Assembly: GCF_000165485.1 (NCBI RefSeq)
Contig: NC_014623.1
Coordinates: 639,501 to 703,500, forward strand
Source: Stigmatella aurantiaca DW4/3-1
GTDB taxonomy: Bacteria; Myxococcota; Myxococcia; Myxococcales; Myxococcaceae
DNA: 64,000 nt
Direction of reading: 5' to 3'
Part shown: positions 57,836 to 64,000 of the stretch, piece after piece
Layout: the number at the start of each line of letters is the position of its first letter
How positions within the stretch are numbered: the first letter of the stretch is position 1
Notes under the pieces: generated by a model
What the model was told of the DNA's origin: nothing
Seen by the model: only the letters and a program-made list of their open reading frames with translations
The model's database searches: none
Position numbers and translations under genes: made by a program

Positions 57836-60553
57836 CTACGGATTCGGCAGGCCGAAGCTCTGCGCGCCGACGGCCCAGTCCTCCCGGGTGTTGGTGTCGG
57901 TCGCGGAGACGCGGCGCACGGTGTTGCTGTTCTTGGTGACCGTGCTGCCGGTGGGCACGTTCTCCCAGTCCGCGGACACCTGCTGAGCGCTGGGCGTCGA
58001 GGTGAGGGTGCACGGAGCGCCGCCACAGTCCGCGGGGAGCCACTGGCCCGCGGCCTGAATCGCCTGCAGGTTTCCGGGGAAAACCCCTGGAGGCGTTCCG
58101 GTGGAGCGCGCGAAGGAGGCGGCGTCCTGGATGGTCCCCACGGCATCCGTCACCAAGACGATGCGGCTGGAGAAGGTGATGCCGGCGCTTTCACCCTTGA
58201 AGTCCCAGGCCGTGTCGTAGTTGGCGGGGGTGCCGCTGGCCGGGAACTGGTTCTTGGCCGTCGTCTCGCTGGTCATGCCCGGGGTGGTCATGTGAACGAC
58301 GATGAGGTCGCCCGTGGCCACGTTGACATCGGGCAGGGTGGCCAGCCGGGTGGGCGCGTTCACGTCCTGCTGGAGCACGAAGCCCTCGACATTTCCACCG
58401 CTGAGCACCTGGAGTTCCACCAGGTCCGCGTTGTTGGGCATGTTGGGCTGCACCTCGGTGATGCGCAGCACGGCCGTGGCACGGAAGCCCTTGAAGGTGG
58501 CCGTGTTGCCCGGCGAGGGCACGGGGGTGCCCGCGGTGTCCGTCACGCTCGTGGCCACGGTGACCGCGTAGGTCGTCCCGCCGGTCTGGGCGGTGGTGGT
58601 CAAGATGATCCGCTTGCCCTCCACCTCGGCGGCCGTTGCGGTGAGCCCATTGTCGAAGGTGAACTGCTGCGCGGCGTTCGTCACGCTCGACGGGGCGATG
58701 GAGCGATCAAAGGTCAGGACCACCTCCGTCGATGACCCGGCCGCCGCGCTCACCAGCTTCGGGCCCGGGCAGGTGAAGGCCAGGTCCGACGCGTAATAGG
58801 AGGACGGCTGGGCCGCATTGCTGTTGGTGTTGGGCGTGAAGCGCCACATCGGACCCGCCTTGAGCGTGAACTGGCAGCCGACGGCCAGGTCGAACTGGTC
58901 CGCCACCGTGGAAGCCAGACGGAGCACGAAGGTGGTGGCGGCCGTCTGCATCCCCTGGGTCGTGATCTGGATGGCCACGTGACCGGTGCCCGAGGAGCTG
59001 GGCGCGGCCGCGAGCGTACCGTTCAGATGAATGAGTTCGCTCTCATACGCATCGAGGTTGGTGAGCAGGTCCGACTTCGTGGAGTGGTCCACGGCGAGGC
59101 CCGCGGGGGTGGCCGTGCTCAGGTTCTGAACCGGGTAACCCCGCGCCCCGATGGTGGGGGCCGCCTGGAGGCTGGTGGCGGCATCGATGCCCGAGACGAC
59201 GGTCTTCTGGGTCACGGTGATGGACACGCGGTCGCCCACCTGAAGTCCCGTCGTATCCCCCAACACGAACATCGCGGGACCATTGGCCTCCGCTTGGAGG
59301 AAGAAGCCCGCCGCATCCGTCCCCACGGTCGGCTTGAGGTACGTGATGAAGGCGTTCGTGATGGGCAGGCCCGGAACCACGATGCCTGCCGGGGCGTTCA
59401 GGAACGCCTGGATCTGCGCGCTGGTGGCGGCAGGGTCGACACCGGGCACGGCCTCGCAGGCCTTGCTGGCATTGCATGCCTGGTTCAGCGCGCAGCCCGC
59501 ATTGGTGAGGCACTGGACGCAGGCCGTGGTGTTGTCGCAGAAGGGCTTGGAGGGATCCAAAGAGGCGCATTGCGCGTTCGTGACACAGACCTTGCACTCT
59601 CCGCGGCCGTTGCTCGCGGTGAGATCGCAGAAGTCGGCCGAGCCCGCCGCGGCGGCACACTGCGCGTCCGCCGTGCATCCGCACAGGTTGGTGCTTGCGC
59701 TGCAGGCGGGACGCGCCGCGGTGCAGTTCGAGTTGTCGATGCACTCCACGCAGCTGGACACAGGGGGAGGCGGCTTGCAGAAGGGGGTCGAGGGGTTGGT
59801 GCACGAGGCGTTGTCCTCGCAGCCCTCGCAGGCCGTTCCCTGGGCGTTGCACGTCTGGGCGCCCGGGCAGCCCTCATTGCTGCTCGTCAGGCAGATCTTG
59901 CAAGCGCCCGCGCCGTTGGCCGCGGAGACATCGCAGAGGGAAGTGGGCGCGGAGCACCCCTCATCGGCCGTGGTGCTCCCGGCAGCAGCCGTATCCAGGC
60001 AGACCTTGCAGGCACCCACGCCATTGCCGGCCGCGGTATCGCAGAGGGGCGCGGCGGCCGAGCAGCCCTGATCCGTGGCGCCGCCCGTCGCGGAGTTGAA
60101 GCAGGCCTTGCAGACGCCGTCGCCACCGTTCGCGGCCACATCGCAGAAGGGGGCAGCCGAAGAGCAGCCCTGATCCGTACCGGTTCCCGGATCGGAATCG
60201 CCGCAGGTCTTGCACTGGCCCAGGCCGCCGTTCGCCGCCGCATCGCAGGAGGGCTTCTCCGCGGTGCAGCCCTGATCAATGCCCGAGAGGGCCGTATCCC
60301 TGCACACGGTGGGAGGACCCGCATCGGGCGTCCCGGAGTCGGGAGTCCCGGCATCGGGCGTGCCGGCATCCGGGCCCGTCTCATCCCGGAGCTCGCACTT
60401 GTTGGCGATACATGCATACACCTGGCCGGCCGGGGGAGGACCTTTATCGTTTCGACAGTCGTACTGATCGACACATTCGTCGCCGCCACATCCAACGAGC
60501 ACCAAAACGCATACGGCTGCGCAGAGCGCTTGGGTCCAAACGCGCATCAACAT
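57836..60553 (-). CDS. large Cys-rich surface lipoprotein with tandem repeats, Ig-like and lamin-tail-like domains
   Basis: From ATG 60553 (GGAGG six bases upstream) the product is 905 residues. It has lipobox VLVLVGC, a linker of TPDAG-type repeats, then about 350 residues of tandem Cys repeats of roughly 40 residues (TDQGCSSAAPFCDVAANGGD is typical of each unit). An OB-like region follows (FFLQAEANGPAMFVLGD), then a Big-5/Ig-like domain (EVVLTFDRSIAPSSVTNAAQ) and a lamin-tail-like domain (LRITEVQPNMPNNADLVELQ). It is probably a disulfide-rich surface or adhesion protein. Specific partners are unknown. Confidence 0.82.
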   Translation of the reverse strand: MLMRVWTQALCAAVCVLVLVGCGGDECVDQYDCRNDKGPPPAGQVYACIANKCELRDETGPDAGTPDAGTPDSGTPDAGPPTVCRDTALSGIDQGCTAEKPSCDAAANGGLGQCKTCGDSDPGTGTDQGCSSAAPFCDVAANGGDGVCKACFNSATGGATDQGCSAAAPLCDTAAGNGVGACKVCLDTAAAGSTTADEGCSAPTSLCDVSAANGAGACKICLTSSNEGCPGAQTCNAQGTACEGCEDNASCTNPSTPFCKPPPPVSSCVECIDNSNCTAARPACSASTNLCGCTADAQCAAAAGSADFCDLTASNGRGECKVCVTNAQCASLDPSKPFCDNTTACVQCLTNAGCALNQACNASKACEAVPGVDPAATSAQIQAFLNAPAGIVVPGLPITNAFITYLKPTVGTDAAGFFLQAEANGPAMFVLGDTTGLQVGDRVSITVTQKTVVSGIDAATSLQAAPTIGARGYPVQNLSTATPAGLAVDHSTKSDLLTNLDAYESELIHLNGTLAAAPSSSGTGHVAIQITTQGMQTAATTFVLRLASTVADQFDLAVGCQFTLKAGPMWRFTPNTNSNAAQPSSYYASDLAFTCPGPKLVSAAAGSSTEVVLTFDRSIAPSSVTNAAQQFTFDNGLTATAAEVEGKRIILTTTAQTGGTTYAVTVATSVTDTAGTPVPSPGNTATFKGFRATAVLRITEVQPNMPNNADLVELQVLSGGNVEGFVLQQDVNAPTRLATLPDVNVATGDLIVVHMTTPGMTSETTAKNQFPASGTPANYDTAWDFKGESAGITFSSRIVLVTDAVGTIQDAASFARSTGTPPGVFPGNLQAIQAAGQWLPADCGGAPCTLTSTPSAQQVSADWENVPTGSTVTKNSNTVRRVSATDTNTREDWAVGAQSFGLPNP

Positions 60554-60669
60554 GAACTTCCTCCAGAAGGCTTCGGGTCGCGGCACCATTACACCGCCTC
60601 TGGAAGGGGCGTCCAATCACGGACAGTGGATCACCAACTTGTCACAGGCTAAACCTGCTAGGTCTGTTT

Positions 60670-62082
60670 TCATGGTGCAGGGACATCAGACCTGACAGGT
60701 TTTTCTGAGTATAGGTCGATGATTTCAGTGAGCGCGTGCCGGCACACGGCGCAGAAGGGGACGCGATCCCGGGTGAACATGACGCAGTCCACCTGGGGCC
60801 GGTAGTAACCGCGCGCTTCATACATGGCGCCCTCGAAGGCCCCCACCTTGCTTGCCTGCTTCTGGGCACCGAGGAACTTCTCCTCCCAGTCCCGCTGGGC
60901 GGTGAAGAGCGCATCCATCTCGGACTCGGGCCGCTGCTCGGAGCGGATCTTCTTGCGGCGCTGCTGGATCTGCCGGGCGTGGGCCTCGTAGGCGTCCTTG
61001 TCCCAGGGGGTGGGCAGGGGCGTGCTGGGAGACAGGAGCGCCTTCCACTTGAGCTGCGAGGGGTCCTTGAGCGCGGTGACGTTCTTCTCCCAGGGCTCGG
61101 CGCGGTCCTCGGAGGGCAGGTAGGCGGAGTCGGAGGTGTAGTACTCGTCGGCGAGCCCCGCGAAGTGGTGGCCGAACTCATGGACGAAGATGTAGGGGGC
61201 CCAGAGGCTGTCCGAGGCCACGGTGCCATAAAGCCCGAAGATGCCGCCGCCGCCGTAGGTGTTGCCGTTGACGAGGATCTCCACGAAGTCATAGGGCGCG
61301 AAGGCGGCGGTGTCCCGGAAGGCCTCGTTGTCGAAGGTGAGGACGTACCGCTCGCTGCCAAAGGCATCGTAGGTGGCGCCCACGGGGGAGCGGCGGTGGA
61401 GGCCGGTGGAGGGACGCGAGATGCCGGACTGGGCAGAGGCGGGCACCAGCCCCCAGACGTTGAAGCGGGCCTTGTGCTCCTTGAAGGGCGAGAAGGTGAA
61501 GAGGATGTCCACCATGCGCCGCGCGTCCTTCTCGAACTTGGCGCGCTCCTGCGCGGTGTACCCATCGCCGAGGATGAGCAGGTCCACCTTCTCCGAGGGC
61601 GGTCCGTTCTCGAGCAGGGGCAGGAGCGCTCCGGGAGAAGGTGGGGAGGACGGGTCGACGAACATGTCACGAGGGTCGACGGCCAGGGACCAGATCTCCC
61701 GGAACGTGTTCCGGGCGTCCCGCTTCTTCAGCAGGACCTGGACGGGCTGCGAGGGGGCGGGAAAGCGGAGGGACTCGTGGAAGGTGCGGTGCGCTTCCTT
61801 GGCCTCGGCGGTCGTCTCCCATTCGCCATAGATGGAGGCGAACCCGCGCGAGTACAGGAGGCGGTTGGTGGCCTGGTCCCGCACCTCGAAGAGGTACTTG
61901 CCGAGGTTCGTCTCATCGACAGGGCGGGCCGGGTTTCCCGGCCAGTCCAACGGCTCGATGACGAGCCGGTCGAGGCTGAAGCGCTCCTCGGACGCATTGC
62001 CCGTGTGGAAGTAGTCGACACGGAAGGTGCGAGGGGCGGCGGAAACACTGGTGGCCAGCAGCAGGGCAAGCAGGACGCGCAT
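60670..62082 (-). CDS. secreted M64-family zinc metalloprotease
   Basis: The 470-residue product has a signal peptide (LLALLLATSVSAA). An N-terminal beta domain precedes the peptidase domain (starting VDLLILGDGYTAQERAKF) with zinc motif HEFGHHFAGLADEY (H301, E302, H305). This matches the IgA-peptidase-like M64 family, whose founder cuts immunoglobulin A. The C-terminal CAVCRHALTEII has a cysteine pair. In a soil predator it is more likely a general secreted protease. It is upstream of the Cys-rich lipoprotein gene in the same direction, with a 116-base gap. Confidence 0.9.
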   Translation of the reverse strand: MRVLLALLLATSVSAAPRTFRVDYFHTGNASEERFSLDRLVIEPLDWPGNPARPVDETNLGKYLFEVRDQATNRLLYSRGFASIYGEWETTAEAKEAHRTFHESLRFPAPSQPVQVLLKKRDARNTFREIWSLAVDPRDMFVDPSSPPSPGALLPLLENGPPSEKVDLLILGDGYTAQERAKFEKDARRMVDILFTFSPFKEHKARFNVWGLVPASAQSGISRPSTGLHRRSPVGATYDAFGSERYVLTFDNEAFRDTAAFAPYDFVEILVNGNTYGGGGIFGLYGTVASDSLWAPYIFVHEFGHHFAGLADEYYTSDSAYLPSEDRAEPWEKNVTALKDPSQLKWKALLSPSTPLPTPWDKDAYEAHARQIQQRRKKIRSEQRPESEMDALFTAQRDWEEKFLGAQKQASKVGAFEGAMYEARGYYRPQVDCVMFTRDRVPFCAVCRHALTEIIDLYSEKPVRSDVPAP

Positions 62083-62154
62083 GGGCGCGCACTCTATGCG
62101 CGGAGGCCCCGGAGCGCGATGAACGCGAATGCCTGCGTGGGCAGAAGGGGGCGT

Positions 62155-62787
62155 TTACCAGCCGAGAAGCTTGCGGTTCGTGACGTTGAACCGTTCATCC
62201 AAGTACTGCCCCAGCGCATTGGCGAGGATCGTCTCGGCCTCTGGCTGCGTGTATCCCAGTTCGTCCACGAGCTCATTCGCCCGCCCGGCGATGGCGTTGT
62301 CGATCATCGACACGCAGTCGTCCCAAGCCTGCTCTCGATTCGGCGCGTACTCCCGGATTGTCTCGAGCACTTGCGCGACGGGCAGATGCCCAGCGAACGG
62401 CCCAGTCCGGATCCGGTCGATCAGCACCGCATTGAAGAAGGTGGCGCCAAAGCGGGAATCAATGGGCCCGAAGGCCGACTGAAGCATCAGGGAGAAGCGC
62501 TGGGCCTCATTCTCCATCGAGGTTGCCCGGACCTTGAGGTGGACAAGGCCTTCGTTGAGAACGTCCTCCCAGGGGGAAAGATGCGGAGGCGCTGGGGGGC
62601 CGTTCTTGCGCTCCACGTGCACGTAGATGTCCGCCGGACGGAAGGTCAGCCCTTCTCTGGGGCGGTAGAGCTCCATCTTCAGTCCGCTGACCGTGGGGTC
62701 TTTCTGCATCGCCCGCCAATGGCGCACCATGGGGTGCGTCTCCCAGGCGGGCTGTGCCTTCTTGAAGTAGTCGCTGATGCCTGGCAT
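62155..62787 (-). CDS. unknown protein paired with a nucleosidase-like gene
   Basis: From ATG 62787 the product is 210 residues. The first half is beta-rich (GLKMELYRPREGLTFRPADI), and the second half is helical (HLPVAQVLETIREYAPNREQ, ETILANALGQYLDERF). There is no signal peptide or transmembrane helix. I do not recognise the family. It starts 19 bases after the stop of the nucleosidase-like gene and is very likely translated with it, so the two may work as a pair. Confidence 0.7.
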   Translation of the reverse strand: MPGISDYFKKAQPAWETHPMVRHWRAMQKDPTVSGLKMELYRPREGLTFRPADIYVHVERKNGPPAPPHLSPWEDVLNEGLVHLKVRATSMENEAQRFSLMLQSAFGPIDSRFGATFFNAVLIDRIRTGPFAGHLPVAQVLETIREYAPNREQAWDDCVSMIDNAIAGRANELVDELGYTQPEAETILANALGQYLDERFNVTNRKLLGW

Positions 62788-62806
62788 CGGTCTGGCTCCC
62801 TGATGT

Positions 62807-63580
62807 CTAACCATCGTTCCGGATCGCGGACAGGACGAGCAGCGCGGCATTGAAGCAAGCCGTCGCCCGATTGTCTGGCACCGTGTCCGCCACCGGGCCT
62901 TCCCCAAAATCCGAAATGCCCTTCACGACAATCCAGACCGGTCTATCCGCGGGTGCGACGGCGAGAAGCCCCACGCCCTCCATGTCGCCGCCAATCACGG
63001 GGAACCGTCCGGGTGGAACATGGTTGAACAACTCATCCCGGAACTGCTGACTCGACACGCGCGCCCCCCCGGAGAGAAGCGTGCCGAACGAGACGCGGAA
63101 ATGGTAGGGAGTGCGTTTCGCCTCGCGCTCGACCATGGCGATGAGGCCCGCATTCGCGTGCCGATACTTGGTTCGCGAGTAGTTCGGGGCAGGGCCGGTA
63201 GGGGAGTCGACCATCTCCCGGTCATCGTAGGGGAAGAGACTTTGAGAGACGAGCACATCTCCGAAGCCCTGGACTTTGCGGCTCATGCCGAAGGCCATGC
63301 CGAGAGCGATCAAGCGCTGAGCCCCCGTCTGACGTTCGAACAGAATGGCCTTCGATGTCGATGCGCCATACTGAAACGCTCCCATCCGTGTCTTGACCGC
63401 GAGAACACGGTACTGGCCGACTCTTTCCAGATCGAAATAGTCGCCCAGCTCATGGGAGGTTCGGGGTTCGAAGGCGAGCTGAAGCGAGCTCGCAGCGAGT
63501 TGCATCGCCTTGACTTCGTCCTCGGTCGTGACGAAGAGCAGGATGTCACACGCGGGTGGAGGGGACGAGGCGGGATTCAT
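62807..63580 (-). CDS. nucleosidase/phosphorylase-superfamily protein (MTAN-like)
   Basis: From ATG 63580 the product is 257 residues with the PNP/UDP-phosphorylase fold: LIALGMAFGM in the core, the substrate-binding GGDMEGVGLLAVA with its Glu, and the catalytic-type Asp in VKGISDFGEG. Family members split the glycosidic bond of purine nucleosides such as methylthioadenosine or adenosylhomocysteine. Its sequence is divergent from housekeeping MTAN, and it is linked to an unknown 210-residue gene. Stand-alone MTAN-like domains also occur in bacterial immune and NLR-like systems, so a metabolic role is not certain. Confidence 0.8.
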   Translation of the reverse strand: MNPASSPPPACDILLFVTTEDEVKAMQLAASSLQLAFEPRTSHELGDYFDLERVGQYRVLAVKTRMGAFQYGASTSKAILFERQTGAQRLIALGMAFGMSRKVQGFGDVLVSQSLFPYDDREMVDSPTGPAPNYSRTKYRHANAGLIAMVEREAKRTPYHFRVSFGTLLSGGARVSSQQFRDELFNHVPPGRFPVIGGDMEGVGLLAVAPADRPVWIVVKGISDFGEGPVADTVPDNRATACFNAALLVLSAIRNDG

Positions 63581-63626
63581 GGCTGGGAGTGGCGAGCTTA
63601 GCGTGCGTTCACGCGGAAGGTGGATC

Positions 63627-64000
63627 TCAGAACGAACCCAGAATGCGGGCCGAAGCTCCACCGGATTCCACCGAGACATCCAGGGTGACGGGAGGGGGCG
63701 GGGCGCGCGGGGGGGACACGAGGAAGAGCACCGCCCCCGTGGTGAGGGCCGCTCCGGAGCCGATGAGCAGACCGGTCAGAAGGGTGCGTTGGGTGGAGAG
63801 CGAATCCCGCAGCGCCATGGCCTCCGTGTCGCGGGCATCCAGGCGGCCGCTGGCGTCGAGGTGCGTGTCGAGCCGGTCGAGATCCTTCTGGGCCATGAGC
63901 CGGACGATGCCCGCGCCCACCAGGGCGGCGGCGCCCCCACCGAGTACCCCATACGAGATCTTGCGCAGCTTTGGCGTCCGCGACGAGGGCTCGGCCGCCG
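63627..64000 (-). CDS. C-terminal part of a membrane protein (5' end beyond the window)
   Basis: The frame is open to the right edge, giving at least 124 residues. Two hydrophobic helices (ISYGVLGGGAAALVGAGI and LLTGLLIGSGAALTTGAVLF) flank a short, highly charged loop (LDRLDTHLDASGRLDARDTE). The protein ends in a small tail (VTLDVSVESGGASARILGSF). Membrane-anchored proteins with such C-termini often follow a tetratricopeptide or PEGA region in myxobacteria, but the N-terminal part is not visible. A GTG at 63920 is inside the gene and is not the start. Confidence 0.6.
   Translation of the reverse strand, partial: AAEPSSRTPKLRKISYGVLGGGAAALVGAGIVRLMAQKDLDRLDTHLDASGRLDARDTEAMALRDSLSTQRTLLTGLLIGSGAALTTGAVLFLVSPPRAPPPPVTLDVSVESGGASARILGSF

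Noticed and set aside
60736..62853. Plus-strand open frame of 705 codons opposite the M64 protease
   Set aside because: It is the mirror of a gene with a clear HEFGH zinc motif; no domain and no ribosome-binding site.

Overview
The window looks like chromosomal DNA of a predatory myxobacterium (Myxococcota, probably suborder Cystobacterineae). Base composition is high-GC. There are many secreted or lipid-anchored hydrolases: an M11-like and an M64 metalloprotease, an alpha-lytic-type S1 protease, a subtilisin and a GH76 mannanase. Lipobox proteins of unknown function are frequent, and there is an Oar-like TonB-dependent receptor, a Ser/Thr kinase with a transmembrane segment and an FHA/AAA+ regulator. 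The genus cannot be fixed from the sequence alone. No mobile element, CRISPR array, rRNA or tRNA was recognised.

Layout. 1-7442: two small membrane proteins, a GlxA-type regulator, then secreted hydrolases (M11-ricin protease, S1 protease, a 5'-truncated CARDB protein, GH76 mannanase). 7493-12318 (minus strand): a compact urease operon ureD-ureAB-ureC-ureF-ureG, with gamma and beta subunits fused, a His-rich UreG and no ureE. 12491-15175: a valyl-tRNA synthetase of the archaeal/rickettsial type.

15227-30374 (minus strand): the most interesting region, an apparent eleven-gene, 15-kb operon. In transcription order it encodes a B12-type radical SAM enzyme, an ATP-grasp ligase, a radical SAM/SPASM enzyme, a C26 (gamma-glutamyl hydrolase-like) amidase, a PaaK-like adenylating enzyme, a SufS-like PLP enzyme, a GCS2-type glutamate-cysteine ligase, a second B12-type radical SAM enzyme, an SCP2-JmjC oxygenase, a cytochrome P450 and a POT-family transporter. 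There is no NRPS, PKS, carrier protein or obvious RiPP precursor. The ligase, amidase and PLP trio recalls the add-gamma-Glu-Cys, trim and cleave logic of ergothioneine and gliotoxin sulfur transfer. I infer an undescribed, probably sulfur-containing, small-molecule pathway. A divergent TonB receptor and lipoprotein (30675-34452) share its promoter region.

34484-46535: SGNH hydrolase plus acyltransferase pair, aldo/keto reductase, a DsbA/FrnE-like oxidoreductase translationally coupled to a newly noticed 63-residue gene, a frameshifted pseudogene, two small secreted proteins, a divergent Lgt paralogue, a CmpB-like membrane protein, a di-haem peroxidase and a subtilisin. 46737-64000: signalling and envelope genes (Ser/Thr kinase, response regulator, degenerate FHA-GAF-AAA+ protein, SIMPL protein, MCP-like protein), a very Cys-rich lipoprotein, the M64 protease and a nucleosidase with an unknown partner. 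The last gene runs off the window.
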